This document shows positions 9,833 through 21,695 of a stretch of DNA of 64,000 nt, piece by piece. The position numbers and the translations under genes were made by a program. Below the pieces are notes generated by a model that worked only from the letters and a program-made list of their open reading frames with translations, did no database searches and was not told where the DNA came from. The stretch is taken from assembly GCA_022702545.1 (NCBI GenBank), contig JAHRBC010000002.1, forward strand, positions 8,680,001-8,744,000, written 5' to 3'. Origin of the DNA: Phycomyces nitens (lineage: Eukaryota > Mucoromycota > Mucoromycetes > Mucorales > Phycomycetaceae). Each line of letters opens with the position of its first letter. Position 1 is the first letter of the stretch.

Positions 9833-10133
9833 GACTGGCCACCTCTTTCATCCTCTGCTCCCCTCTCCTCCTCTGTCTCCGTTAGCTTAGATTCCCCTTT
9901 TTCTTTTCTTTTCCCCTTTTTATTTTATTTTAATTCTACGTTCTGCATGAATCTTCTGCTGTTACACCACCTTCCCCACATTTTTGTTCCCCCTAGCTTA
10001 GTCTCCTTCCCCCAGTTTTTCCCTTTTTCACCTAGGGTTTTTTTCATTTCTTCTCATTTTTCCTGTACTCTTAAAGGCGGGCAATAGCACTATAGTGCGT
10101 GTGCCCACTAGCCTTCCAAATAAACACTTTTAC
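9833..10133 (+). other. LINE 3' UTR, copy 1
   Basis: A T/C-rich untranslated tail with no ORF. It is shared with copy 2 (20178-20475), including a GGCGGGCAATAGCAC segment followed by TATAGTGCGTGTGCCC and a final AATAAACACTTTTAC. The conserved end is probably the part recognised by the reverse transcriptase; this is inferred. Confidence 0.7.
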
Positions 10134-10148
10134 CTACACCAAGAAACC
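10134..10148. repeat. 15-bp target-site duplication CTACACCAAGAAACC between LINE copies 1 and 2
   Basis: It is identical to 4843-4857, which is tRNA-Val nt 1-15 on the other strand, and to 20476-20490. It lies between the 3' end of one LINE and the 5' end of the next. Confidence 0.85.
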
Positions 10149-10327
10149 ACACACTTCTTCCGTGTAAAGATTAATTTTCTGGAGTCAAACCCCAATAAAA
10201 TACTTCTTTAGCCCATACCTCTTTAACTAGTCTATCAACCCTATTGTTTTTTGCAGCAGGCTTGATCGTCATTGTCTTTTATACATCCTCTCCAATTTTT
10301 ATCCAATTCCGATAACTTTTTGCCATA

Positions 10328-11827
10328 TTGTCTACATTGCCATCATCAAGATCTTCGCATCTGTCCCATAATCACTCCCGATTGTTAGCATCTCCAACAT
10401 CATCTCGGTTGCCCGTACCTGTACGCCCAACTTCTGCTCTCTCTGCCTTCTCTGCAAGTGTTCCTGGCCTCCTACCCTCCACTTCGCACTTTTTCGTCCC
10501 TGTTTCAGAGCTTTCATTTGGTTCTCCCCCCCTCCCATTTTCCCAGAAAATTTTTTCTCCCCTCCTCCTCTGATGATTGGCTCTCAGAAATCCGTTCCCC
10601 GCCCCTCTAATGGTACCTCTCCCACCACCATCCTCCTCTCTGGCCTCAAGGCAGACTTTGTCAAGTTTCGCCCAGTCCTGACCTGTTCCCGTTGCCAAGC
10701 TACTGGCAAATGGTCTCCAATGGGTCTGCCACCTCAACTGGCAGCCCCCAGTTCAAGTGTCGCTGTGGTGCGCACTATAATGCCTCTTCCATGCAGGCCC
10801 TTATTAATGGGGTCCAGCATAAGATCCCTGAGGTCTTAGCCTCTAGCCGCCCTTCCTCCCCTGCTGTCCCTGTCCAGGACGATTCTGTCACTATGGACGA
10901 TGTTGTGGAGATCCTGGATGATGATGTCCCTCCACCCCAAGCCCTCCCCCCTCCCACCCAAGACCTCTGGACCCTGGTCCACGACCTGACCATTCGGGTA
11001 AATGCAATGGAGGATGTCCTGCAGGAGAATTCCCGTCTGAAGGAGGCCCTGTCTGCTGCTGAGGACACCATTGCTCATTTGTCTCAGACACAGCCTGACT
11101 TCTCCCAAGGTGCAGCTGCATCCAAATATGCCCATGTCTCCCCCAAGCCCTCTACCTCAGCCTTCGCCAATTTCCCCTCCTTGTCCCCTTCCCCATCTGC
11201 CCCGTCCTCCTCCCAGAAGCCCAGCTATGCTTCTGCTGCTGCAAAGTCCTCCCCCACGCCCAGATGTAAAGCCCCCACTGCCAAGGCTATTGCTGCGGTT
11301 GTGCGAGGCATGACCATTCGTGAGGATGAAGATCCTGGTTTCCAGATCGTATACGTTCCCAATGCTGTCCGTCTCCCCATTAGTGCCCAACGCCAACGTC
11401 TTCGGAAATTGAAGATTGACAATGCCCGTGTCCTAGACCTTCATTACCCTGATCGTAAGGTTATGGGTATGTTGGTTCACAATGAATATGCCCCTGAACT
11501 CACGACCATTCTGGCTGGCTATGGAGTGGAGACACTCAAGACTTTCGACCCTCTGGACCCTGTCCACCTCCGTGACCCTGCTCTTGCCACTCTTTCTCCT
11601 GAGGACCGTGCCTCTAAAGCCCTCCACGTTCACAATGAACGTATGCTTCGAGCCATTGGGTTCATCCGTGCCCCTGTCAAGTTTGCCGTTGCCCGTTCCT
11701 GCTGTGAACAGGGCTGGATCAGTGAAGAGCAGTTGCTCAAAATCCTCCCCCTCGCCGCACCCAACCCAACCCTGATCTCTCCATCCACACTGCCAGCACT
11801 CCCTCCCACTCCTTTTCTGACCTATGA
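10328..11827 (+). pseudogene. LINE ORF1, copy 2, with three frameshifts
   Basis: Homologous to the 500-residue ORF1 of copy 1 but broken by homopolymer indels. There is one C fewer in the C-run near 10525-10533, one A lost near 10710, and one C lost near 11750, which sends translation into another frame past the ORF2 start. Cysteine motifs and the conserved C-terminal block can still be read in pieces (10328-10573, then 10692 onward). It is not expected to give a functional ORF1 protein. Confidence 0.8.
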
Positions 11828-12268
11828 ATCCAGTAACAATCTCGTTATGGAATGCGAATGGGCTCGCCAAACAAACCCTACCTTCAATCCTTCACTATGC
11901 TTCCTCATCCTCCCTCCTCTTCATTACCGAAACATGGCTCCTCTCCCCCCATCGTTACTCTACTTCTTGGCAGCAGTACCATACCTACCGTCAGTCTGTC
12001 TCCAATGCTAGCCGCGGCTGCATGGGTATCTCTCTCCTTGTCAATCCTTCTTTCCTTTACCCCATTTCCGTTCTCCCATCCACCTCTCCCTATGTCCTTT
12101 CATGCATTGTATTCGATTGTCTCATCCACTGCCTTTACCTCCCTCCTTCCCTCTCTGACATCGATGCAATTGCTATCATTCGCGATCTTCCTCTTTCCTC
12201 CACCTCAATCCCCTCCTCCAACACCATCCTTTGTGGAGATTTTAATTCTCTCATGGGATCCTTTATTG

Positions 12269-12545
12269 TGTCAGGAGCGGATTGGAATTAACACTCAGTT
12301 CCAATCCTCTCCAATCAGGAGCAACTACTCCAACCGCAGTAGTTAGGTGAGCAATGCCAAGAAGAAGAAGACAACCATTGCTCAGCAAGAAACCGCAGTA
12401 AACACACTTAGCATATAATATTGAAGACTGCGGCATCTCTTACATTAGTATAAATATCACGAACATTATCACAAATAAACAGGATCTTTATCTTCATATT
12501 TGATTCCATCTTATTATCTTATTGTGTGACTTCTCGCACATTACA
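12269..12545 (+). repeat. 5' LTR of the gypsy element
   Basis: 277 bp, TG...CA ended. It has a TATA-like AGTATAAATATC near 12450 and AATAAA near 12475, giving promoter and polyadenylation signals. It is preceded by TSD ATTG. Confidence 0.92.
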
Positions 12546-12905
12546 TGGTGAGACTACCCCTTTAAAGTCATATTCAAGCTACAACGTCAAAACTCTACTA
12601 TCGGACCCAGTTCTCCGGAATTCTCATCACCCTCAACACCTGGACCTTGTTCTCCAGACTCGATGTTTAGCTTCCCTGGACCGTGTTCTCCAGACCTGCC
12701 TTTCCTACTGGACCTTGTTCTCCAACCTCACACCTCTTTTTTGCACACCCGGATCTCATTCTCCGGAGCCTTCTATCAACTTCTTGTCCTTGGCGTCTGA
12801 CACCCAGATTCCCGCACTCTCTAAGCAGCTAATCTGGATCCCTTTGGAAATTGGCGTAACCCTGCTTCTTTAATCCCATCCGACTCTGAATCGTCTGTTT
12901 CCTCC

Positions 12906-14009
12906 ATGTCTTCCTCTGAATCAAAGAAAGCCAAACCGGAGTCAACCCCACCAACTCCAACAGAGTTCTCTGTATGGCGACTCTCGGAAAATGTCAAGAG
13001 TATTGACATCAATCCGCTAGGCCATTCACGCGACCTTCGCTTCTGGATCCATGAATTTAAGCAAGAAGCCGCGGCGGTTGATGCCCCCCTTGATTATTGC
13101 GTACGAGTATTGCGAAAGTATATGCCCCCGGCGATTCGTAACTGGCTCTCTATGCTGCCTACCGCAACCCGTGCTTCATGGAATCTTATGGAACCGGAAT
13201 TGCTCAAACACTTTGCTCCTGCGGCTGCTGTCGATGATCGTCTTATCATCGGTAAACTTCGCAAACTACGTCAACGCACGGACCAATCGATTGCCGAATA
13301 TGCTGCAGAATGGGAACACATGCATGCCTTTCTCTCTGTGCCGTTCACGGCAGACGAACAGGTTGCTGGGTTCTTGCAGTCACTTCATTCCGAATCCCTG
13401 CGTGCCACTATGGCCTACGCAACATTCACAGACATCTCGGATGCCGTTACCACTGCCATCAAGCTGGAAAGTCGTGCACGCTTGTTTGATTTCACGCCGA
13501 CCGAACTAAAAGCCGAGCGTGCCCTGGCCTCACAGCCTACCCCCATGGAGATCGATGCACTCCAGACTTCGGGAAATACCTCACGCCCACAACAGTTGCG
13601 CGCATACACCAAGGACGGAAGACCCATATGCGACTATTGTTGGGTGGCCGGTCACCGCACCATTGACTGTAACAACAACAAGTCTTCCTCCTCAGCTGCT
13701 GGCCCCTCAAACCAACCGCGCTCAAATGGGTATACTAAGAACTCTCGGTCTCAACAAGGTCGCCGTCAGATTCGTAATGTCCAAGTTGCAGAGGTGGAAC
13801 AGCCCAAAGCCACCTTCACCATGGACAACGGTATATCCGACAGTGAACTAGACGATCTCTTCCCACTCCAGTCTCAGTTCCTGCGACCACCCGCAGAGGG
13901 TCCAACCGATGCCACGGTCAACCAAGTCTCTGTATCCAAAATCAGTTACCCTGCCAAAGACTCCCCACTGCTTGTCTCAAAATTGGAGAACTGGCCCTTC
14001 GGGCGCTGA
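12906..14009 (+). CDS. Gypsy Gag protein
   Basis: A 367-residue capsid/nucleocapsid precursor. The central part (about residues 35-200) matches the Retrotrans_gag pattern, with RFWIHEFKQE, a tryptophan in NRNWL-like context and FLQSLHSE. A CCHC zinc knuckle (C-X2-C-X4-H-X4-C) begins at CDYC near residue 241. The stop is TGA 14007-14009. The protease motif LIDTGADIS begins in the -1 frame directly across this stop, so Gag-Pol would need a -1 frameshift or an equivalent bypass. The frame is open and undamaged. Confidence 0.88.
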   Translation: MSSSESKKAKPESTPPTPTEFSVWRLSENVKSIDINPLGHSRDLRFWIHEFKQEAAAVDAPLDYCVRVLRKYMPPAIRNWLSMLPTATRASWNLMEPELLKHFAPAAAVDDRLIIGKLRKLRQRTDQSIAEYAAEWEHMHAFLSVPFTADEQVAGFLQSLHSESLRATMAYATFTDISDAVTTAIKLESRARLFDFTPTELKAERALASQPTPMEIDALQTSGNTSRPQQLRAYTKDGRPICDYCWVAGHRTIDCNNNKSSSSAAGPSNQPRSNGYTKNSRSQQGRRQIRNVQVAEVEQPKATFTMDNGISDSELDDLFPLQSQFLRPPAEGPTDATVNQVSVSKISYPAKDSPLLVSKLENWPFGR

Positions 14010-17000
14010 TTGATACTGGTGCAGATATATCCACTATCCGAGCTGATGTGGTGAAGAAACTGAACCTTTCAGTTGACCGTTCCAAGGTGCTCTCCTTCTT
14101 GACATTTATGAAAGAACGCCATCAGACGCTAGGCATGGTATTTCTTTCTATCTTCGGACACACCCTTGGATTTCATGTCATAGAGCAGGTTCATCATGAA
14201 ATTCTTTTCGGTTGGGATAACATCAGTGCACTAGGTGGCCTCATTGACTCGGCCTCTAACTCCATTACTCTCAAAGAAGCCAACGGGTCAACCATCTCGC
14301 TGCCACTTGCTAGACCTCATAGAACCACGACAATATGCAACACACTGCTAGACAAGTCTCTGGTTCTGCCGGCTTCCCTGCCCACCACCATCCAGGACAT
14401 TTTGCTCAAGAACCAAGACGCCATTGCTACCAACCCTAAGAGGCCGACACCCACACATCTTCTGGAATTCACCATTGACACGGCCGACAATAAACCGGTT
14501 TTTATTCCTCCCCGCCGAGGACGACTGGAGGTCGACGAGGCTTTGGATCGCGAAGTGGAAGAAATGTTGGCCAATGGTGTCCTTGAACCTTGCCCTTTTC
14601 CACAGTGGGGTGCCCCTATCCAGGCCGTACCAAAGCCCGATGGTTCCATTCATGTGGTGGTCGACTTCCGTGAACTCAACAAGCGCACAGTTCCCTTCAC
14701 GCATACATTTGTGCCGCTACACGAGGCTCTCCGCTCCTTGGGTTCAGCCACTGTGTTCTCCACCCTCGACTTGGCCGCTGGATACTGGCAAATCCCCGTT
14801 GCCCCACAAGACCGGCCCAAGACCGCTATTACTTGCCGCAAAGGCATCTTCCAGTTTACAGTCATGCCGTTTGGTCTAAAGAATGCACCCGCCTTCTTCC
14901 AAGCTCTTATGGACTGCGTCCTAGCTGACCTGCGTTGGAAATGTGCCTTAGCATACCTGGATGATATCATAATCTTTTCACCGAATCTTAAGCAACACCT
15001 TAAAGATTTGGATACTGTTCTCCAACGTCTGAGCGCAGCAAGCCTATCTATCAAGCTATCTAAGTGCCAATTCTGCAAGGAATCCGTGCAATATCTCGGG
15101 TTCATAGCATCCAAGGACGGGATCATGGCAGACCCTACTAAAACGGCTGCTATCAAGACTCTCTCTGCTCCTACGGACTACCATGGTGTCAAGCGTTTTT
15201 TGGGGATTGCTGGGGTGTATCACACTTTCATTTCTCAATATGCCATCATTTCTGAGCCACTTCGGCTACTACTACGCAAGGATGCTCCATTTGTCTGGGG
15301 ATCAGACCAGGAAAAATCCTTTCGCTCGTTGAAACTGATCTTGACCAACCTACCGACTCTCAAGCAACCCGACTTTGGGAAGCCCTTCGCGTTGTACACT
15401 GACGCTGCCTCAAAGTCCGGTATCGCTGTGGTTCTCTCACAAAAACACCATGGCCAGTCTTTTCCTCTCAGTTTTGCTAGCCGATCACTTACTCCAGCTG
15501 AATCCAATTACTCGGTACAAGAACTGGAAGCGCTCGCCATTGTCTGGGCGATCAAGAAATTTCGTCCTTTCCTCGAAGGGGCGCCCTTTACCATTTACAC
15601 TGATCATGCCTCCTTACAATGGCTACTCAACAGCAAGGAAGAACGACAGGGCCGTTTAGCCAGATGGGCTCTTACTCTTCAAGGATACACATTTGACATT
15701 AAATATATTCCGGGTCCAGAAAATAAAGCTGCCAATGCCTTGTCTCGCGACCCACTTCCTTCAGTTTACAACATTAATTTGGCGTCCGATATTGACTGGG
15801 CTGCCGAACAGCTTAAGGACTCTTCTTTGGATGCTGCGCGTACGGAAGCCTCTGACAAAACCTCGTCTCGAGGATCGCGCCTCTATGAAATTGTCAAAGG
15901 TGTTCTGGTTCGACTGGTTCTGAATTCGCATAGTGCACGATTTTGTAATCGCTTGGTGGTCCCTACACAGTTACAAAAACCGATCTTGTTGGCTTACCAC
16001 GGAAACCTTCTCTCGGGTCACTTTGGGGTTCACAAGACTATATCTCGGATTGCTCAACATTTTTTGGACTTCTATGGCCGCTGATGTAAAAGTTTTTATC
16101 CGACACTGTGAAATCTGCCAACGAACAAAAGGTGGAAAGCCTTCTGACTACCAGCAGCGCCCTACACATGGCGATTATCCGTTTGCCAGAGTCGCTTTGG
16201 ATTTTTTTGGCCCATTACCAGTCTCTTCCATGGGTAACAAGTACATTTTGGTCGCTCAAGACACTTTCACTCGATATGTCAATCTGTACCCAATCGCTGC
16301 AGGCAACCAAGACTTACTGGCCGACATCCTTTATAACTCTTATGTACCTCAACATGGACTCCCTCGCGAATGGCTGTCAGACAATGGCCCACCCTTCAAC
16401 TCTACCTTTGCCCAAGCCCTGGCAATTCGTACTGGTGTCACTCACGCGTATACTCCTGCCTACCACCCACAGAGTAATGGTATCGTGGAACGCTTTATGG
16501 CTACTTTGCGCAGAATGATTTTGGCCTTTGCTGACCCTCAAGGCCCACTCGCCCGCACTTGGGACATTAATTTGTCGCACTTTGCCTTCGCTTACAACAC
16601 TGCCTACCACCCCACTATCCAAGATACCCCGTTCTTTCTTGCCCACGGGAGGGATGCGCAAACCCCAATCTCAAGACTGTTCAATACAGAGCCCAGCACA
16701 TTGACATCTCACTCCCATCTCAGTCGGTTTACCAAGGATCTTGTAAACGCTACTCAGAAAGCCTGTGAAATAGTCCGTTTACACCATCCCCCGGCACCAA
16801 AGGAAACTCCTAAGACAACATACAGCATCGGTGACTGCGTGCTAGTATTCAATGAACAGCAGTCCAATGCATCCAAGGCCATAGCAAGAAAACTCCTCCA
16901 TGATTGGATCGGTCCCTTCAGAGTTATCAAAGTAGAAAGCCCTACAACTTTTACTATCAGCAACCAAGCAAAACAATTAGACAACGTCCATATATCTCGC

Positions 17001-17126
17001 CTCAAGCCTTACTTCTTTCCTGCAGTCGAAGTCAACGAGGGGGATGTCAGGAGCGGATTGGAATTAACACTCAGTTCCAATCCTCTCCAATCAGGAGCAA
17101 CTACTCCAACCGCAGTAGTTAGGTGA
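13982..17126 (+). pseudogene. Gypsy Pol polyprotein (PR-RT-RH-IN), one frameshift
   Basis: The protease signature DTGAD lies at about 14012-14026. The reverse transcriptase shows DFRELN, the FGLKNAPAFF block and the catalytic YLDD near 14955. RNase H shows YTDAASKSG and TDHAS. The integrase has the HHCC zinc-binding region (CEICQRTK near 16112), the catalytic ALDFFGP, SDNGPPF and GIVER segments, and a GPY/F-type module (DWIGPFRV) near 16905. The frame breaks near 16058: the T-run in CAACATTTTTTGG is one T short, so the N-terminal part ends at a stop at 16084 and integrase continues in the next frame to 17126. The LTRs are nearly identical, so the indel is recent or a sequencing error. Confidence 0.88.
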
Positions 17127-17321
17127 GCAATGCCAAGAAGAAGAAGACAACCATTGCTCAGCAAGAAACCGCAGTAAACACACTTAGCATATAATATTGA
17201 AGACTGCGGCATCTCTTACATTAGTATAAATATCACGAACATTATCACAAATAAACAGGATCTTTATCTTCATATTTGATTCCATCTTATTATCTTATTG
17301 TGTGACTTCTCACACATTACA
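17045..17321 (+). repeat. 3' LTR of the gypsy element
   Basis: 277 bp with one visible difference from the 5' LTR. The Pol frame runs about 80 bp into it. It is followed by TSD ATTG and the resumed LINE ORF2. Confidence 0.92.
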
Positions 17322-20300
17322 ATTGGTGATCATGTTACCACTTCGCGAGGAACCTCTCTCCTCTCGTGGATCCAGGAAACTGGCCTCACTTGTTGGAATG
17401 AGCTACTTGCATTTGGCCTTCCTACCTTTCTTTCTGGCGGGGCTGGCAACCCTCGTTCCAGTGTCATTGACCTTTTTCTTTCCTCTTCCCCCCTTATGAA
17501 TCCCTCTATGCTTATCCGTTCCGATCTTTCCTTGGGCTCTGACCACAAAATGGTCAACCTCACCTTCACTCCTTTTGTCCCTCCTCCCCCTCCTCTTACC
17601 TCCCATCCGCGCCTGCTCTGGAATCTCTCCAAGCTTGCTCAGCCTGACACTCTGAAGATTTACATCGATACCGTTTCTGGATCATTGGACGATCTGACTG
17701 AGCAGTTCAGTGCTTTCCTCTCCTCTCCTACCCCCCCTCCTATTGATACCCTATGCACAGCTTTTGCTCAAGCTATATATGATGCCCTTGACTCTGCTGT
17801 TGGCCGTCGCATGCTGCGTACCATGCAAAAGTACTGGTTCTGGTCGGTGGACCTTCAAGAAACCATGGATCTGAGAGAACGTAGTTACCAACGCTGGCGC
17901 CGCTCCAGTGGTTTGCAGAAGGCTTTATGCTGGACGCGCCACCAGGATGCATGTCAGGCGGTTCGGTTATCAGTCCAGCGACGTCGCCGTGAAACCTGGA
18001 AAGAGTTCTGTCATAAACTCACCAGCCAACCCCTCGCCAAAACAACTGCCACCATCAAGAGAATCCGCAACAGCCGCCAAATATGCCCCACTTTTGTGGA
18101 TCCTGGTGGACCCCAAGCTGCTGCCAATCATATGGCTGACCATCTTCAACAGATCTTCTCTGGCCAATTCCTTCCTTCCCGCCGCCCTCCCAACCAAACC
18201 GTCTCCATCCTGTCACCCATTGAGATTGAGGAATCTTGCCCATTTGATCCTCTCTTGGTGGAGTGTGCACTCCTCCAACTCCCTGCCCGAAAGGCCCCTG
18301 GTGTTGACCATCTGCGCGCTGAGATGCTCCATCCAGTTGCCAAAAAAGCTTCCTCCTCCCTCGCCATCCTCTTCCAGCTCTGCTGGCAATGGGGTTCTGC
18401 TCCTCTGGCCTGGCGCACTGCACAAGTTGTCCCCATCTTTAAAAAGGGTGACCCAACCAATCCTTCAAACTTCCGACCCATCAGCCTGACCTCGATCCTG
18501 AGGAAGGCGATGGAGTACTGCCTTGCCCCAACGATTGAAGATGCCTCTCCCACCATCGACCTGGCCCAAGGTGGTTTCCGCCGCCAAAGAAGCGCCCTTG
18601 ACCAAGTGTTGTGCTTGCACGAACTTGTCCGTCGGCATACCGTTGCCTTCAAACACCCCCCTGTCCTTGCCTTCCTAGACATCAAGTCGGCATATGACAC
18701 TGTGGACCGCTCCATAATTTGGAAGTCCCTGCGTCCGCTGGCCTCTGATGCTCTCCTCGCCCTCCTCCAATCCCTCTTCGACGACGTCCACGTCCAAATC
18801 CTCCTCTCTGGCGCCACATCCCTCTCCTTTCAACCCCTCACTGGTGTCCTCCAAGGATCCGTGCTCTCTCCCCACCTGTACTCTGTGTACATCAACTCTC
18901 TCCCCGTTGCTCTTCGTGCGGCTGGTGAACTGTGTGAAACGGTGTTCTCCCAGCCTGCCCCAACCAGGATCGATGGCCAGTTGGTCAACACTCTGTTGTT
19001 TGCTGACGACGTCGCCATCATTGCCACCCCTGAGGCCATGCCCGTCATCCTCAACTCTGCGGAGCAACACTCCCAGGAACTTGGCTACCGCTGGAGCCCA
19101 AGCAAATGTGTGATCCTACACCATTCCCTTTCCCTTTCCCCTCCTTCCTTCTCCCTCTACAATGTGCCGATTCCCCATGCTTCCTCCTTCCCGTACCTTG
19201 GTGTTCCTTTCTCTGAAAAGGGCACCATTGATCCCTCCCTCCTCCTCTCTCGAAACTGCGCCTCTGCTATTAATAGCATGCGAGTCATACGCTCCCTTGG
19301 TGTCAACAACACTGGCCTTTCCCGTCTCCTCTCCATCCGTTTGTACCGCCAATTCATCCGCCCGAAATTTGAGTATGGCCTGGCCATCTCATGTTTCAAC
19401 GAGAAACAGGTCAAAACGCTGGAAAAAGCCCAAGACACATGCCTCCGCATGATCTTCGGTGGCCATTCCACCTCTTCCACCTCCGTCTTCCGCCATCTTG
19501 GCAACCTCCCCAACATGAGGGAACGTATCCTGACCTTGGGATTCAAGTTTGTCCGTCGCGCTTTCTGGCTCCCTGACGATGCCCTCTTCACTCTCCTTCG
19601 CCCCATCCTCACCAACCCTGCGCACCAATGGTTTAAGCTCCAAGCTAATCCCATCTGGTTGTCCCTCTCCAATCCTTCCTCCGCCAATCTCAAAGCTTGT
19701 AAGCATGCCATCCGTTCATTTTTGAACAGGAGCCTCTGCTTGCAACGCTCCCAACAAATCCTCCTCTCTGCCTGTCGCCCAACCCTTGGTGTCGATCCAA
19801 TCCTCTGGCTTCCTATGACCACCCATGAACGCAGCCGATTTATTCGCTGACGTATGGGTTGGCTCCCTGGTCGTCCTCGCCCTTGCTCCTGTGGTTCCCA
19901 CACTACCAGCCGCCGCCATGTACTTGAGTGCACTGGTGCTGCCATCCGTCTCCACCTCTACTCCACTGTCCTTCCCAACCCCATCGACCATATTCTCAAC
20001 CTGCTCCCTCAACGAAAGCCTACCAACACCAAACGCAACTCATTTTGGAACTTCACCTGGCCTGTCCTGTGCCGTATCCTCTTTGAGATTGACAAGATCT
20101 GCCTTCCTGACATCGTAATGACCGATGGTAAAGAACGTGAGCATGGCAAACTCTTCCTCAACTGGCTCCCGAAGTGAGACTGGCCACCTCTTTCATCCTC
20201 TGCCCCCCTCTCCTCTTCTGTCTCCGTTAGCTTAGATTTCCTTTTTTCTTTTCTTTCCCCTTTTATTTTATTTTAATTTTACGTTCTGCATGAATTTTCT

Positions 20301-20475
20301 GCTGTTACACCACCTTCCCCACATTTTTGTTCCCCTTAGCTTAGTCTCCTTCCCCTAGTTTTTCCCTTTTTCACCTAGGGTTTTTTTCATATCTTTCCAT
20401 TTTTCTGTACTCTTAAAGGCGGGCAATAGCACTATAGTGCGTGTGCCCACTAGCCTTCCAAATAAACACTTTTAC

Positions 20476-20490
20476 CTACACCAAGAAACC
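20476..20490. repeat. 15-bp target-site duplication between LINE copies 2 and 3
   Basis: CTACACCAAGAAACC, identical to 4843-4857 and 10134-10148. It is followed by GACACACTT, which matches the LINE 5' end (ACACACTT) after one extra base. Confidence 0.8.
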
Positions 20491-20500
20491 GACACACTTT

Positions 20501-21692
20501 TGACACGGGTGTTGTAGGGTTTCCAGCTTTGCCCACTTCTCTCCATTTCACGTGACTTTTCCAAGGCCTTCCCTGCTAGAAAGCGTGACGTAGCATCCTG
20601 ATCAACTTGGCAACATCACCTTTCTCCATTTGCAAGTCATCTTATTTCTCGTATCTCCCTTTTCTCCGCACTTCTTTGATTTTCCATATTTGTCACCCTG
20701 GCTCTCATTTCAAACCCCTCCTATCCATTTCCATATTTATCCATTGTACACTATTTTTGTCATCTATCTTCCTTTCCCTTCTCCCCACATTGCTGTCTGT
20801 GCGCACTTATCTTTCTCTTCATGTTATCTACCACTTTACACCCTCTCACACATCGGCACTTCATTTTATTCATACCCCTTCATATCTCTGTCCCTTCTCT
20901 CACACTGCTCACTTTATCATATTATTGTTATCCATATCTTCATACTTCATATTTATATTGTCTTCGCACATTTTCATATCTCATTTTGTCTTATCATATT
21001 TGTCCTCCATTTTTATACTATCACCTTCACTGTATATCCCATTTTCTCATACTATCATATCTTATTTTGTCTTATCATCTCATACCCCTCCCCCCAAAGT
21101 CATTATTATCCTTATCCATTATCTCATATACTGTTCTATTTTTCATTCACACACCCAATTCCTATATTTTATTATTAATCAATTCATCATTCATCACTAA
21201 GTAACATTTTACGAAGTCTATATAAGAGACCAAAATTTCAATCAATAAATATCATCAGTTATCTCTCTCTTATTTTCCGTCCCTGAATTAGTGAATTGTC
21301 TTGTATAGAAATTCCTAAACATACTTCGTGCCAAGATTGATTTTTCTTTTCATCCAATTCCCTTTTCCGTCCAAATCTGTATCTTCCCAGTACCTTGCTG
21401 TCAACTTTAATAATTGTCCTGAGTGAAATTATCTAGTTCCCCTCTCCTATTATATCTCTTCCTCCCTGTTTCCATTGCTGTCAAGAATATATCTAACTGT
21501 CCCGAGTGAAGTTCATATATCTCTGTCTATTTCTTCATTTTCTCTTCTTTTGTCCTCTTGCTGTCTTTGAATTGCGGTTCTACCCCCGTTATATTCATTC
21601 TTTATTGCACCCTCGTTATTGTCAATGTGAGGTATTCAATTTACTATATTTTTCTGACTCGTTTTCACTCACAACAAACTCAACACGCATCA
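20501..21692 (+). mobile_element. Solo LTR-like insertion 1
   Basis: 1192 bp beginning TGACACGGGTGTTGT and ending CACGCATCA. It has TATA-like CTATATAAGAG near 21220 and AATAAA near 21245. It flanks the LINE words CTTT (left) and CTT(C) (right), consistent with a 4-bp duplication with one change. The long pyrimidine-rich ORFs inside (about 20607-21204) are low-complexity and I do not accept them as genes. No internal retroelement region remains. Confidence 0.5.
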
Positions 21693-21695
21693 CTT

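Larger units (their letters stand above)
4858..10133 (+). mobile_element. Non-LTR retrotransposon (LINE), copy 1, full length
   Basis: A 5.3-kb unit with a 5' leader starting ACACACTTCTTCCGTG, ORF1 (5037-6539), ORF2 (6536-9832) and a pyrimidine-rich 3' UTR ending AATAAACACTTTTAC. There is no long poly(A) tail. The next 15 bp (10134-10148) repeat the tRNA-Val 5' end already present at 4843-4857, so they act as the target-site duplication. The ORF2 endonuclease is of the apurinic-like (EEP) type, which places it with the Jockey/I/Tad-like elements; I cannot fix the clade. Both ORFs are open, so this copy may be competent. Confidence 0.88.
12269..17321 (+). mobile_element. Ty3/gypsy LTR retrotransposon inside LINE copy 2
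   Basis: A 5053-bp element with 277-bp LTRs (12269-12545 and 17045-17321), both starting TGTCAGGAGC and ending CACATTACA. It is flanked by the target duplication ATTG (12265-12268 and 17322-17325). I see a single difference between the LTRs (TCTCGCACA versus TCTCACACA), so insertion is recent. A TGGTGAGACTACCCC primer-binding-site candidate follows the 5' LTR, and a purine tract GAGGGGGA precedes the 3' LTR. The order gag, protease, RT, RNase H, integrase is that of Ty3/gypsy. The 12546-12905 leader has no ORF I trust. Confidence 0.93.
11824..20177 (+). pseudogene. LINE ORF2, copy 2, interrupted by gypsy and by a stop
   Basis: The 5' part (11824-12268) encodes the first half of the endonuclease up to CGDFNS. 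The gypsy element sits there, and the frame resumes after the second ATTG (17322-17325) with GDHVTTS, so the insertion split an open frame. The rest carries the endonuclease end, the reverse transcriptase (FADD present) and the C-terminal region. A TGA at 19848-19850 replaces the tryptophan codon seen in copy 1 (RFIRW); reading resumes at 19854 with the CSCG knuckle. Inactive. Confidence 0.85.
10149..20475 (+). mobile_element. LINE copy 2, decayed and split by a gypsy element
   Basis: The same element as copy 1, in the same orientation, starting after the 15-bp spacer. Its ORF1 is frameshifted, and its ORF2 carries the Ty3/gypsy insertion (12269-17321) and a late stop. Without the 5.06-kb insertion it is about 5.27 kb, equal to copy 1. 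A third copy of the 15-bp tRNA fragment follows at 20476-20490. Confidence 0.88.

Noticed and set aside
20607..21204. Long overlapping ORFs in several frames
   Set aside because: They are Ser/Ile/Phe/Leu-rich translations of a pyrimidine-rich LTR-like stretch, open in several frames at once, without domains.
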